23,175 nt of DNA from CAWCTB01 sp963798275. GTDB lineage: Bacteria; Acidobacteriota; Terriglobia; Terriglobales; Acidobacteriaceae. The stretch lies in contig CAWCTB010000010.1 of assembly GCA_963798275.1 (NCBI GenBank), positions 1 to 23,175 on the forward strand, in the 5' to 3' direction. Both the position numbers and the translations under genes were made by a program. Positions 7,010-15,540 of this stretch are shown piece by piece (the first letter of the stretch is position 1; each line of letters starts with the position of its first letter). Under the pieces are notes generated by a model. It was not told the origin of the DNA. It ran no database searches and was given only the letters and a program-made list of their open reading frames with translations.

Positions 7010-8134
7010 CTAATCCGCACCGGCAAGCTGAATCGTTTTGCCAGTTTGGGCCGACCTCCGGGCCGCGTCAAGGATTTCCGTCACAATCATGTTCATCTGC
7101 AACGAGCCCAAGCCCTGCGGCTTCAGCCCGCCCAGCACAACTGCGCGCAAATACGCGACCGGATCGTCCTCCGGAGCCGGGATTGACTTGGCGGTTTCAA
7201 GCGACTCCTGCGCCCCGGCTCGCCGCACCCGAACCTGGTCGCGACCCACGGTAATCGCGTATCCCGACTGTCCGTACACTTCCATGTCTTTGCGATCGAA
7301 TGGCCAATTCCACGAGGCCTGAATAATCGCTTGCGCGTGAGGATAGGTAAGTATCACGGTCGCTTCGTCGTCCACCTTGGGATAAATCTCCGGCTTGATC
7401 TGCTGCACCACCGCTGTCACTGACGTCGGCCGCTTTCCGTTCATCAGCCAGGTCATCAGGTCGGCGCCATAGCAGCCAAAGTCGAACAAGGCGCCCGCGC
7501 CATTCTGCTTCGGATCGGTCAGCCAGTTCAGGAACTCGGGTTGTACATTGATCTCTTTTGGCCCGCGATGTCCATCATGCACGACCACTTTCCTTATGTC
7601 GCCGAGCTCGCCCTTTCTCACCATCTCATAGACAGCACGATTGCTCGGGTACCAGGTCGTCTCGTAATTCACCATCACCGGTATGTTGGCCGAATTCGCG
7701 GCTTGTTCGATGGCCCTCGCATCTTCCATGCGCACCGCCAGCGGCTTCTCCATCATGACGGCGACGTGGTGACGCGCGCAGATCTCCACCGCTTCGCGAT
7801 GGTCGAGCGTACTGGTGTAGACCAGGGCGGCCTGCGGCTTTGTCTTCGCCAGCATGCTGTCGAGGTCGGTGAAGAGCAGATCGCGCGGAAAGCTAAATCG
7901 GTTCGCATACTGCGTGGCTAGCTTGGTGTCGGGCTCGTAGATGCCAACGATCTGCAAGTCCGGACTTTGGCGGTAGTGTTCCAGAAACCCGGAGATGTGT
8001 CCGTGCACGAGGCCGACGATAACCACCCGCAGAGGAGCATTGGCAGGCGTGGGGGACGACCGCGCGAAGGCGTTGACGGCGAGAGTGAGCACGAGGACGA
8101 GCAAAATGACGAGCGCAGTTACGGTGTATCGCAT
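7010..8134 (-). CDS. Exported Gfo/Idh/MocA-family oxidoreductase
   Basis: This 374-aa protein starts with a membrane-spanning or signal segment (MRYTVTALVILLVLVLTLAV, residues 1-25). It then has an NAD(P)-binding Rossmann fold: PLRVVIVGLVHGHISGFLEH, in which GLVHGH replaces the usual GxGxxG, and the acidic turn IYEPD. The family motif EKP is at 129-131 (MMEKPLAV). The C-terminal substrate domain includes GALFDFGCYGADLMTWLMNG. Relatives oxidise or reduce sugars and inositols, and several acidobacterial members act in the periplasm on glycans. The start at 8134 is chosen because it places the signal peptide at the N-terminus; its ribosome binding site is weak. The substrate cannot be told from sequence. 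The nearby alpha-galactosidase suggests a sugar role but is not in the same transcript. Confidence 0.88.
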   Translation of the reverse strand: MRYTVTALVILLVLVLTLAVNAFARSSPTPANAPLRVVIVGLVHGHISGFLEHYRQSPDLQIVGIYEPDTKLATQYANRFSFPRDLLFTDLDSMLAKTKPQAALVYTSTLDHREAVEICARHHVAVMMEKPLAVRMEDARAIEQAANSANIPVMVNYETTWYPSNRAVYEMVRKGELGDIRKVVVHDGHRGPKEINVQPEFLNWLTDPKQNGAGALFDFGCYGADLMTWLMNGKRPTSVTAVVQQIKPEIYPKVDDEATVILTYPHAQAIIQASWNWPFDRKDMEVYGQSGYAITVGRDQVRVRRAGAQESLETAKSIPAPEDDPVAYLRAVVLGGLKPQGLGSLQMNMIVTEILDAARRSAQTGKTIQLAGAD

Positions 8135-8333
8135 GGTTGCACCAGCGAGGCTAACGGTAGCGGAAAATCGCCGCGTGAGCAAAGCAGATCGCTCGGTGCA
8201 TGCCTCAGGCAAGATTGTCGCCGGGTACCAGGGTGCCCCGTTCAAGCACAGCTTGAGCGGGTCTTTGCCATTCCGTCCTCGGCGAAGCGTGCGCGTGAAC
8301 TTGGCGTTGGCCGAGGGGGTGATATAAGCAACG

Positions 8334-8356
8334 AAAAACCAGCCCCGCGGCCGGGG
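8334..8356 (-). terminator. Terminator-like hairpin
   Basis: On the minus strand a CCCCG/CGGGG stem (8356-8343) is followed by CTGG and five Ts (8338-8334). No minus-strand gene is recognisable just upstream, so it may belong to the repeat element or protect the oxidoreductase gene from read-through. Confidence 0.4.
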
Positions 8357-8872
8357 TTCCGATCAGCGCCGATCTTGCGCTGATTGGGGTGGAGGGGCGG
8401 CTTAGGGTAGCCCCGCGTGGAGCTGGGTCCCCGACGAAAGCCGCTTTTGCGTTTGTTGCTTGGTGGCCCGCAATTGCCTGACGTTGGCAATTGTGGGGTG
8501 TTGAGCGCGGGGATTTTGTCCTCTGCTGACACCTGATACCTGATGCCGACCTCCGACGCCTCCCCATTACCAAAGTACATGTCCTTTCGTTATCTTGTGC
8601 CTTCGTCTTCTGTCTGTTAGGTTCCGCTTGTGGGCACAGCGTGTTAGTGTGCCCGCTCCCGCCCCGGTCTGCGGGTGCGGCAGAACGGTTCTTTGACAAC
8701 CCATCGGAGGCTCGCAGTAAGGGTTGACACTCAGTTACTCCGCGCTCACAAAATGCACCAAGATTAGTGCAGTCTATGCCGCTAACCCCTTTTTCCGGAA
8801 TATTTTGCCTGTAACTCTCACGGGCTCAAGATTTTGCCGACCAATTTCAAAATGAAACCATTGTTTTCAATA

Positions 8873-8904
8873 TTTTAGGGGTACATAGGGGGGAGGGGGT
8901 ACCC
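8873..8904. repeat. TTTTAGGGGTAC...GGGGGTACCC low-complexity motif
   Basis: A T-run passes into a purine-rich G tract bounded by two GGTAC boxes, 142 bp before the alpha-galactosidase start. A related GGGTACC-plus-G-run sequence occurs at 22474-22494. I believe similar motifs are dispersed in acidobacterial intergenic regions, but this is from memory. Confidence 0.4.
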
Positions 8905-8981
8905 ACTACGGCGCACCATAGTAGCAAGATCGATAACATTCACTTATCGTGTAACAGGTCGAATCCACTGCCCATCTTATT

Positions 8982-9002
8982 TGGTGGTCAACACTGGTGG
9001 TC
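8982..9002 (+). promoter_or_regulatory. Direct repeat TGGTGGTC upstream of the GH27 gene, possible operator
   Basis: TGGTGGTC occurs at 8982-8989 and again at 8995-9002, 13 bp apart and just over one helical turn, 44-64 bp before the ATG. The position suits a transcription-factor site controlling the alpha-galactosidase. The regulator is unknown. Confidence 0.35.
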
Positions 9003-9045
9003 CAAACTCTGCACTCGGCGACGCCCGCCTGTTACATTCTTCTCC

Positions 9046-10416
9046 ATGCTGAGCGGCCTGAAATTTGCCTTCCTACTCGCCTGGAGCCTGACTGTGATGT
9101 TCGCCGTTACCGATGCAACCGCTCAGAAATTGCTTGCGCCCACGCCGCCCATGGGCTGGAACAGTTGGGACTCGTATGGGCGGACGCTGGACGAGGCGCA
9201 ACTGAAAGCCAATGCTGACGTCCTCCAGAAAAAGCTGAAGAGCTATGGCTGGCAATACGTCGTCATCGACGAGGGCTGGTACATCCAGAACCTCGACGTG
9301 CAGAAGCCCGAGGAATTCAAGCTCACGCTCGACCCGAATGGAAGGTTCCTCCCGACATTGAATCGCTTTCCGTCCGCCAAGGACGACGCCGGATTCAAGC
9401 CAGTGGCCGACTACATCCACTCGCTCGGACTGAAGATTGGCATTCACATCATGCGCGGCATTCCGCGCGAGGCGGTGGAGAAGAACGTGCCGATCGCGGG
9501 TTCGCCCTATCACGCGGCCGAAGCGGCGGACCAATCAGATGTGTGCCCGTGGAACATCTACAACTACGGGGTGAAGGATTCGCCGGCGGGGCAGGCTTAC
9601 TACGATTCGATCGCGAAGCTGTACGCAAGCTGGGGCGTGGACTTCGTGAAGGCGGATTGCATCGCGGACCATCCCTACAAGCCAGACGAAATCCGCATGC
9701 TCAGCACGGCGCTGAGAAAAACGGGACGGCCCATCGTGCTCAGCCTTTCGCCGGGGCCGACAGCAGCGGAGCACGCCGATTACGTTGCCAAGTTTGCCGA
9801 GATGTGGCGCATCTCCGACGATTTCTGGGACCATTGGGGTCCGTGGACGGGACATGAGTGGTCGCAGGGATTGTTGGGGCAGTTCACGACCGCAGCCAAG
9901 TGGGCGTCGTTCAAAGATGCGGGCCACTGGCCGGATGCGGATATGTTGCCGTTGGGAAGGCTGGGTCCGCACGCCGGCGAAGGCGAGACCCGTGACAGCA
10001 AGTTCACGCGTGACGAGCAGGTCACGCTGATGACACTGTGGTCGATCTTCCGCTCACCCCTGATCATGGGCGGCGATTTGCTCTCGCTGGACGATTGGAC
10101 GCTGGGCCTGCTGACCAATCCCGAGGTGATCTCCGTCGATCAGCACTCAAAACACAGCCATCCCGTCATCACGACCGGCACAACGATTATCTGGACAGCA
10201 AAACCCGAGCAGGGAGCGGGAAATTACGTGGCAGTGTTCAACGTCTCCGACACCGAGCAGACAATTCAATATGACTGGAAAGCGTTGGGAATGACCCCGT
10301 CGAGCTGCCAGGTGCGCGATCTGTGGGCAGGGAAGGAACTGGGAACTGTTCCTTCGCTCAACGTCACACTGCGGCCGCACGCCTCGGCGTTGTATCGGGT
10401 CACGATGAGGCCATAG
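9046..10416 (+). CDS. Secreted alpha-galactosidase, glycoside hydrolase family 27
   Basis: This 456-aa enzyme is predicted to release terminal alpha-galactose from oligosaccharides such as melibiose or galactomannan side chains. Residues 1-26 form a Sec signal peptide ending DATAQ. The GH27 (beta/alpha)8 barrel begins APTPPMGWNSWDSYG and continues VVIDEGW, GLKIGIHIMRGIPR and GVDFVKADCIAD, where D204 is the nucleophile. MWRISDDFWD carries D259, the likely acid/base. Further on are GHWPDADMLPLG and FRSPLIMGGDL. A C-terminal beta-sandwich ends the protein. It lacks a clear Shine-Dalgarno sequence (TTCTTCTCC precedes ATG), so initiation may be weak or leaderless. It is alone on this strand, and its last 17 bases overlap the end of the convergent gcvPB. 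Family call is firm; exact substrate is not (GH27 also contains alpha-N-acetylgalactosaminidases and isomalto-dextranases). Confidence 0.93.
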   Translation: MLSGLKFAFLLAWSLTVMFAVTDATAQKLLAPTPPMGWNSWDSYGRTLDEAQLKANADVLQKKLKSYGWQYVVIDEGWYIQNLDVQKPEEFKLTLDPNGRFLPTLNRFPSAKDDAGFKPVADYIHSLGLKIGIHIMRGIPREAVEKNVPIAGSPYHAAEAADQSDVCPWNIYNYGVKDSPAGQAYYDSIAKLYASWGVDFVKADCIADHPYKPDEIRMLSTALRKTGRPIVLSLSPGPTAAEHADYVAKFAEMWRISDDFWDHWGPWTGHEWSQGLLGQFTTAAKWASFKDAGHWPDADMLPLGRLGPHAGEGETRDSKFTRDEQVTLMTLWSIFRSPLIMGGDLLSLDDWTLGLLTNPEVISVDQHSKHSHPVITTGTTIIWTAKPEQGAGNYVAVFNVSDTEQTIQYDWKALGMTPSSCQVRDLWAGKELGTVPSLNVTLRPHASALYRVTMRP

Positions 10417-11935
10417 CCACCTTCACGAATTCTTCCTCTTTCAGCTTGGGCTTCCAGCGCAGGACGGGCTTGCGGGCGGCGGCGGTTTCGTCCATGCGGG
10501 AGACGCGGGTGTTGTGCGGGGCCTCGCTGACGATCTCGGGTGAGTTCTCGGCTTCTTCGGCGATGGCCTTCATGGCGTCGATGAACTGGTCGAGCTCTTC
10601 CTTGGATTCGCTCTCGGTAGGCTCGATCATCAACGCGCCCGGCACCACCAGCGGGAAGCTGACGGTGTAGGGATGGAAGCCGTAGTCGATGAGGCGCTTG
10701 GCGATGTCTCCGGTCTTGATGCCCTTGCGCGCCTGGGTGCGGTCGCTGAAGACCACCTCGTGCATGGTGGGCGTCTGGTAGGGCAGGTCGAATACGCCTT
10801 CCAGCTTCTTGCGAATGTAGTTGGCGTTGAGTACGGCGTCTTCCGTGGTTTGGCGCAAGCCATCGGGACCGTTGGCCATGATGTAGGCCAGGGCGCGAAC
10901 GTGCATGCCGAAGTTGCCGTAGAACATGCGCACGCGTCCGATGGATTGCGGACGGTTGTACTCGAAGCCGAGCGTACCGTCAGGCTTGGTGATGACGACG
11001 GGCGCGGGCAGGAAGGGCTCGAGCATTTCCTTGCAAGCGACAGGGCCTGATCCCGGGCCGCCTCCGCCGTGTGGCGTGGAGAAAGTCTTGTGCAGATTGA
11101 GGTGCATGACATCAGCTCCGAAATCGCCGGGGCGAACTTTGCCGACCAGCGCGTTCATGTTGGCGCCGTCCATGTAGAGCAGTGCGCCCTTGGCGTGGAG
11201 CACGTCTGCGATTTTGTGGATCTCCTGCTCGAAGACACCGAGGGTGTTGGGGTTGGTGAGCATGAGCGCGGCGACGTCGTCGTTGACCTGAGCTACGAGG
11301 GAGGCAATGTCAACCATGCCGGCGGCATTGGATTTGAGGTTCTCGACCGCGTAGCCGCACATCGCGGCCGTCGCGGGGTTGGTGCCGTGAGCGGAGTCGG
11401 GGACCAGAATCTTCTTGCGGGGATTGCCCTGCGACTCGAGATAGGCACGGACGAGCAGGATTCCGGTGAGCTCGCCATGGGCTCCGGCAGCGGGCTGCAA
11501 GGTGATGGCGTCCATGCCGGTGATTTCGATGAGCTGCTGGCTGAGCATCTGCAGGATGCGCAACGCACCCTGCGAAATACGCTCGGGCTGATAAGGATGA
11601 GCCTGCGCCAAGCCCTCAAGGCGCGCCACGTGCTCGTTGACACGCGCGTTGTACTTCATGGTGCAGGAACCCAGCGGATACATGCCGTAATCGACGGCGT
11701 AGTTCCAGGTGGACATGCGGGTGAAGTGGCGGATGATTTCGATTTCGCTGACCTCGGGCATGTTGCCGAGGTCTCCGCGGGTGTGCTCACCGAGAAGCGC
11801 GTCCGCGTCGACTTCAGGCACGTCGAGCGGCGGGAGCCTGTAGGCTTTCTTGCCGGGCGACGACTTCTCGAAGATCAGGTCTTCGTTCTGGCTGACGTGA
11901 GTGGCGACCTTGGTGATCTTGTCGTTGTAGTCCAT
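10400..11935 (-). CDS. gcvPB: Glycine dehydrogenase (decarboxylating) subunit 2, P-protein C-terminal half
   Basis: This 511-aa subunit carries the PLP site of the two-subunit P-protein. P-protein decarboxylates glycine and passes the aminomethyl group to the lipoyl arm of GcvH. Visible landmarks are YPLGSCTMKYNARVNE, QPAAGAHGELTG, PDSAHGTNPATAAMCGY, LTNPNTLGVFE, MDGANMNALVG and the PLP lysine K283 in LNLHKTFSTPHGGGGPGSGP. The ATG at 11935 has a strong GGAGGTGG ribosome binding site. It shares one base with the gcvPA stop (TGATG), so the two subunits are translationally coupled. The 3' end overlaps the convergent alpha-galactosidase by 17 bp, leaving no room for a conventional terminator between them. 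Confidence 0.97.
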   Translation of the reverse strand: MDYNDKITKVATHVSQNEDLIFEKSSPGKKAYRLPPLDVPEVDADALLGEHTRGDLGNMPEVSEIEIIRHFTRMSTWNYAVDYGMYPLGSCTMKYNARVNEHVARLEGLAQAHPYQPERISQGALRILQMLSQQLIEITGMDAITLQPAAGAHGELTGILLVRAYLESQGNPRKKILVPDSAHGTNPATAAMCGYAVENLKSNAAGMVDIASLVAQVNDDVAALMLTNPNTLGVFEQEIHKIADVLHAKGALLYMDGANMNALVGKVRPGDFGADVMHLNLHKTFSTPHGGGGPGSGPVACKEMLEPFLPAPVVITKPDGTLGFEYNRPQSIGRVRMFYGNFGMHVRALAYIMANGPDGLRQTTEDAVLNANYIRKKLEGVFDLPYQTPTMHEVVFSDRTQARKGIKTGDIAKRLIDYGFHPYTVSFPLVVPGALMIEPTESESKEELDQFIDAMKAIAEEAENSPEIVSEAPHNTRVSRMDETAAARKPVLRWKPKLKEEEFVKVAMASS

Positions 11936-13260
11936 CACGCCACCTCCTTCGCGGCAGCGTCGATCGAGGCCTTGGTGGTGGTCTCGGTACAGCACCACAG
12001 CGCCGCGTTACCCAGGTCGGGATAGAACTTTTTCAGCGGGAAGCCCCCGATGATCTTCTGCTGCAGGAGCTTGTCGTTGATGGCGTAGGGGTCAGCCTTG
12101 GTCTGGACGACGAACTCGTTGAAACGCGGCGCTCCCGGGAACAGGAGCTTCGCGCCATGCTGCTTGAACTGCTCGGCAGCATAGTGGGCCTTGGCGAGGT
12201 TCTGTTTCGCGAGGTCCTTCAATCCTTCGCGGCCATAGATGGTCATGAAGATGTTGCACATGAGCGCGACCAGGGCCTGGTTGGTGCAGATGTTGGAGGT
12301 GGCCTTCTCGCGGCGGATGTGCTGCTCGCGGGTGGACAGCGTGAGCACGAAGCCGCGCTTGCCGTTGCGGTCATGGGTCTCGCCGACGAGACGTCCGGGA
12401 ATCTGGCGAACGAACTTTTCGCGCGTCGCCATGACGCCGCAGTAGGGACCGCCGTAGCCGAGGGGCACGCCGAAGGACTGCGCTTCCATGCTGACGATGT
12501 CGGCCTCGGAGGGCGGCTTCACGATGCCGAGCGAAACAGCCTCGGCGATGGACACAACCAGCAGCGCGCCCTTTCTGTGCACGATGTCGGCAATGGCGGC
12601 AACGTCTTCGATGGTGCCGAAGAAGTTGGGCGACTGAATGAGCACGCCGGCGGTTTCGTTGTCGACGGCCCGGTCGAGCGCTTCGAGATCGATGCGTCCA
12701 TTGGACAGGTAGCCGACGGTGGACAGCGGCATGCCCTGATGGCGCGCGTATGTGGTGATCACCTCGCGGTACTCGGGGTGGACAGTGGTGGCAATGACGG
12801 ACTTGTGCCGGCCGGTGACGCGAACGGCCATCATCAGACCCTCGGCGGCGCCGGTGGAACCGTCGTACATGGAGGCGTTGGCGACGTCCATGCCGGTCAA
12901 CTCGCAGATCATCGACTGGAACTCGAAGATGGCCTGCAAGGTTCCCTGGGAAATTTCCGGCTGATAGGGAGTGTAGGCGGTGAACCATTCGCCGCGGGAG
13001 ATGAGCGAGTCGATGACGACGGGCCGATAGTGCGAGTAAGCTCCTGCGCCAAGGAAGGTGACGAAGCCCTGGGCGTTTTCGGCGGCGCGCTCGCGGAAGA
13101 ACTCGACGATTTCGCTTTCAGCATACTGGCGCGGGATGTTCAGGTCGCGCGTCAGGCGATATTCAGCAGGAATGGCGGAAAAGAGATCGTCGATGGAGTG
13201 GACACCGATCTCGCTCAGCATGGTTTCACGATCAGATTGTGATTTGGGAAGATAGCGCAT
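11935..13260 (-). CDS. gcvPA: Glycine dehydrogenase (decarboxylating) subunit 1, P-protein N-terminal half
   Basis: This 441-aa protein is the N-terminal partner of GcvPB in the split, archaeal/Gram-positive-type P-protein. Features seen: MRYLPKSQSDRETMLSEIG, SAIPAEYRL, FLGAGAYSHYRPVVID, YTPYQPEISQGTLQAIFEFQ, the NASMYDGSTGAAEGLMMA stretch, IQSPNFFGTIED, GYGGPYCGVMA, RQIPGRLVGETHDRNGKRGF and LSTREQHIRREKATSNICTN. Length is typical. ATG 13260 has AGGT about 7 nt upstream. Its stop codon overlaps the gcvPB start. It is separated from gcvH by 609 bp of repeat-rich DNA, so it may have its own promoter or depend on read-through. Confidence 0.97.
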   Translation of the reverse strand: MRYLPKSQSDRETMLSEIGVHSIDDLFSAIPAEYRLTRDLNIPRQYAESEIVEFFRERAAENAQGFVTFLGAGAYSHYRPVVIDSLISRGEWFTAYTPYQPEISQGTLQAIFEFQSMICELTGMDVANASMYDGSTGAAEGLMMAVRVTGRHKSVIATTVHPEYREVITTYARHQGMPLSTVGYLSNGRIDLEALDRAVDNETAGVLIQSPNFFGTIEDVAAIADIVHRKGALLVVSIAEAVSLGIVKPPSEADIVSMEAQSFGVPLGYGGPYCGVMATREKFVRQIPGRLVGETHDRNGKRGFVLTLSTREQHIRREKATSNICTNQALVALMCNIFMTIYGREGLKDLAKQNLAKAHYAAEQFKQHGAKLLFPGAPRFNEFVVQTKADPYAINDKLLQQKIIGGFPLKKFYPDLGNAALWCCTETTTKASIDAAAKEVA

Positions 13261-13869
13261 GGGTACCTGCAGCTTTCAACATGAGGTTCAATATTCGGTA
13301 GCGCGATTCGCTTTTGTATCCAAACCAGTGTAGAGGCAATGTCTCAACGTGGTGCCGGACAAGCGAAGTACTTCAGGGGCTAAAGCCCACTTTGGGCGGA
13401 GCCTCAACGGCACGGCTGAAGCCCTGCCCTTCCAAAACATCGAATGGCCGCATCTGCAGGCCGGCCCAAAAGCGTGCCGTCCCTGCTGGGACTCGGGTCA
13501 TCTTTCCCACCTACCCAGCATTCCGCCTTCGGCTCCATGCTGGGCTAGATTGACGTCGCCCCTGCGGGGACTGGTTTGTTCGCGATCCGTCCCCGAGTTG
13601 CGAACCAGGCGACATTGTCACGCCTAGCCCAAAACCCAATTCGCTGAGGAGCCTCTGGCGGCAGCGAAGAGGGCGCGGGAAGGAGCATCCCAATGCGAAG
13701 AAACAGCAGATTCCTCGGGGCTGAAGCCCCTCGGAATGACAAGAGAAAGGGCTTAGACGCTGGCCCTTCGACTCCGCTCAGGGCAGGCTCTGAAGGCCAG
13801 CTCTACCCAAGAATCAATTTTTCCGCAAACTGTGAAGCCGTGTCCTTTCAAATCGATTCGTGCGGCGGC
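13261..13869. repeat. Cluster of hairpin-type intergenic repeats splitting the gcv cluster
   Basis: These 609 bases between gcvH and gcvPA hold no credible gene. They are a mosaic of short inverted repeats: GGGGCTAAAGCCC and the near-palindrome GGCACGGCTGAAGCCCTGCC (about 13375-13430); CCCAGCAT/ATGCTGGG enclosing GCCTTCGGC (13514-13544); CCCCTGCGGGG (about 13559-13570); the palindrome TTCCTCGGGGCTGAAGCCCC...GGAA (13711-13736); and the phrase CCCTTCGACTCCGCTCAGGG (about 13765). Such modules look like mobile or homogenised REP-like elements of acidobacterial genomes. A promoter for gcvPA could lie in the last 100 bases before 13260, but none is clear. Confidence 0.6.
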
Positions 13870-14259
13870 TCAGTGGCCGCCTTCCTCCGCTATAAACTTT
13901 TCGTAGTCGCCGGCGGAAAGCAACTGATTGGTTTCGTCAGGCTGTTTCAACGCGACCTTGATCATCCAGGTCGCATTGGCGTCTTTGTTCACCTTCTCGG
14001 GCGTGGTGTTCAGAGCGTCGTTGATTTCGGTGACCGTACCGCTGACCGGCGCGAACAGGTCGGAGACTGCCTTTACGGACTCGACCGATCCGAAAGTCTG
14101 GCCGGCCGTGATCTCCTGGCCCACCTTGGGCAGCTCGACGAAGACGATATCGCCGAGGGAGTTCTGCGCGTAATCGGTAATGCCGATGGTGCCGGTGCTG
14201 CCGTCGACCTTCAACCACTCGTGCTCTTTGGTGTACTTGTAATCCGTAGGATAGGCCAT
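13870..14259 (-). CDS. gcvH: Glycine cleavage system H protein
   Basis: This 129-aa lipoyl carrier shuttles the aminomethyl intermediate from the P-protein to GcvT, and is reoxidised by a lipoamide dehydrogenase that is not in this window. The fold is complete: KYTKEHEWLKVDG, TIGITDYAQNSLGDIVFVELP, and the lipoylation site K63 in SVESVKAVSDLFAPVSG. The tail is WMIKVALKQPDE and a short Gly/Glu end. The start is supported by a strong GGAGGAGG ribosome binding site. It lies 52 bp after gcvT on the same strand, consistent with co-transcription. Confidence 0.97.
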   Translation of the reverse strand: MAYPTDYKYTKEHEWLKVDGSTGTIGITDYAQNSLGDIVFVELPKVGQEITAGQTFGSVESVKAVSDLFAPVSGTVTEINDALNTTPEKVNKDANATWMIKVALKQPDETNQLLSAGDYEKFIAEEGGH

Positions 14260-14311
14260 TCTGCTTTCCTCCTCCTCGCCGGAAGGCGGGGGATGTTCGC
14301 CAAGCGCAAAT

Positions 14312-15442
14312 CTAGGACTGCTTCTTAGGGCGCCTGTAAAACGGGATGGGAACCACCCTGCACTGCACGGGCTGGCTCCGGATTTCCACTGCTACTTCGG
14401 TATCCAAAGCTGAGTATTCGACAGGCACGTAGGCCAACGCAATGTTCTTTTTGAGGAAGGGAGCGTAGGAGCCGCTGGTGACGTAGCCGATCTGCAGGCC
14501 GTTGCCGTTGAGCACCTTGTAGCCATCGCGCGGGATGCCGCGGTCGATGGACTCCATCCCTACCAGCAAGCGCTTTTGGCCAGCCGATTTTGCCGCTGCG
14601 AGCGCGCTCCGGCCGATGAAGTCTCCCTTCTCCATCTTGATGAAGCGGTCGAGCCGCGCTTCCCAGACGTTGATCTTCTCAGAAATCTCGTGACCGTACA
14701 GCGATAGAGCGCCTTCCAGACGCAGAGTGTTGCGCGCACCCAGCCCGCAGGGAACGATGCCGAACTGCTCGCCCGCCCGCAAAACCTCGTCCCAGACGCG
14801 CGCGCTGGTGGCCTCGTCGGCCGGGACGTAAATCTCAAAACCGTCTTCGGCCGTATATCCAGTACGGGCGATCAACGTATTCGGCAGTCCACAGACGGTG
14901 CCGTGGGTAAACCAGTAGAACTTCACCTGCGACAGATCGGCATCGGTCAGCTTCTGTAGGGTGTCGACGCCTTTTGGACCCTGGATCGCGATCTGGGTGT
15001 AGTTGTCGCTCAGGTTTTCGACCTGGCAATCGAAGGCGCGGGTGTTTTCGGTAACCCAGTCAACGTCCTTTTCGCGGGTTCCGGCATTTATCACCAGAAG
15101 ATAGTCGCCGTCACCGAGGCGATGAACGATCACGTCGTCGACAAAGGTGCCCTCGGGATAGAGCATGGCGGAATACTGCGCCTGTCCGATGGACAGTTTG
15201 GCCGCATCGTTCATGGTGATGTGCTGAACGGCTGCAAGCGCCTGGGGCCCGGAGATGCGGATATCGCCCATGTGGCTGACGTCAAAGACCCCGACACCGG
15301 AGCGAACCGCCAGGTGCTCCTTCATCAAACCGCCGAACTGGGGGTACTCAACGGGCATGTCCCAGCCGCCGAATTCGACCATTTTGGCGCCCAGACGGCG
15401 GTGGATGGGGTTCAGCGCGGTCTTGCGGAGAGAGGTGTCCAT
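14312..15442 (-). CDS. gcvT: Glycine cleavage system T protein (aminomethyltransferase)
   Basis: This 376-aa protein releases ammonia from aminomethyl-GcvH and transfers the one-carbon unit to tetrahydrofolate. Recognisable parts are TALNPIHRRLGAKMVEFGGW, DMPVEYP, VGVFDVSHMGDIRISGPQAL, the folate-binding stretch YSAMLYPEGTFVDDVIVHRL, TGYTAEDGFEIYVP, GLGARNTLRLEGALSLYGHE, and a C-terminal barrel (IGYVTSGSYAPFLKKNIALA). The start at 15442 (MDTSLRKT) fits the family and avoids a 26-residue extension. No Shine-Dalgarno sequence precedes it, which is unusual for the first gene of a cluster. A small CGCACT-ACA-AGTGCG hairpin lies 32 nt upstream. The lipoamide dehydrogenase is not local. Confidence 0.96.
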   Translation of the reverse strand: MDTSLRKTALNPIHRRLGAKMVEFGGWDMPVEYPQFGGLMKEHLAVRSGVGVFDVSHMGDIRISGPQALAAVQHITMNDAAKLSIGQAQYSAMLYPEGTFVDDVIVHRLGDGDYLLVINAGTREKDVDWVTENTRAFDCQVENLSDNYTQIAIQGPKGVDTLQKLTDADLSQVKFYWFTHGTVCGLPNTLIARTGYTAEDGFEIYVPADEATSARVWDEVLRAGEQFGIVPCGLGARNTLRLEGALSLYGHEISEKINVWEARLDRFIKMEKGDFIGRSALAAAKSAGQKRLLVGMESIDRGIPRDGYKVLNGNGLQIGYVTSGSYAPFLKKNIALAYVPVEYSALDTEVAVEIRSQPVQCRVVPIPFYRRPKKQS

Positions 15443-15511
15443 CGGGCTTTGGGGAGGCAAGAAAGTCCTTCGGCGCACTACAAGTGCGGCTGAAGATGGT
15501 GTAACAAAGTA

Positions 15512-15540
15512 CGGTAACACGTTGGTTTTCAGCGGGTCAA
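15512..15540 (-). promoter_or_regulatory. Weak candidate promoter upstream of gcvT
   Basis: On the minus strand TTGACC (15540-15535) is followed after 17 bp by TTACCG (15517-15512), about 70 nt before the gcvT start. The -35 is good and the -10 poor. No glycine-riboswitch motif was found in the leader. Confidence 0.25.

Larger units (their letters stand above)
8135..9045. other. Intergenic region with hairpin repeats and the GH27 upstream region
   Basis: No convincing gene lies in these 911 bases; open frames here lack ribosome binding sites and recognisable domains. Several structures do. There is a short GC hairpin with a minus-strand T-run (8334-8356), and an 8-bp perfect inverted repeat ATCAGCGC/GCGCTGAT (8362-8384). 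A 12-bp inverted repeat with one G-U pair sits around CAATTGCC (8467-8497). An A/T-rich stretch from about 8740 ends in the G-run motif at 8873-8904, followed by a direct repeat near 8982-9002. The first half looks like dispersed intergenic repeats of this genome; the second half should hold the alpha-galactosidase promoter. Confidence 0.6.

Noticed and set aside
8205..8699. Possible gene(s) on the minus strand in the spacer before the alpha-galactosidase
   Set aside because: Two overlapping frames have similar low-complexity text, no ribosome binding site and no domain; the DNA consists of inverted repeats.
12157..13242. 361-codon open frame on the plus strand
   Set aside because: It is antisense to gcvPA, has low-complexity Gly/Asp/Val composition typical of shadow frames in GC-rich DNA, and shows no domain.
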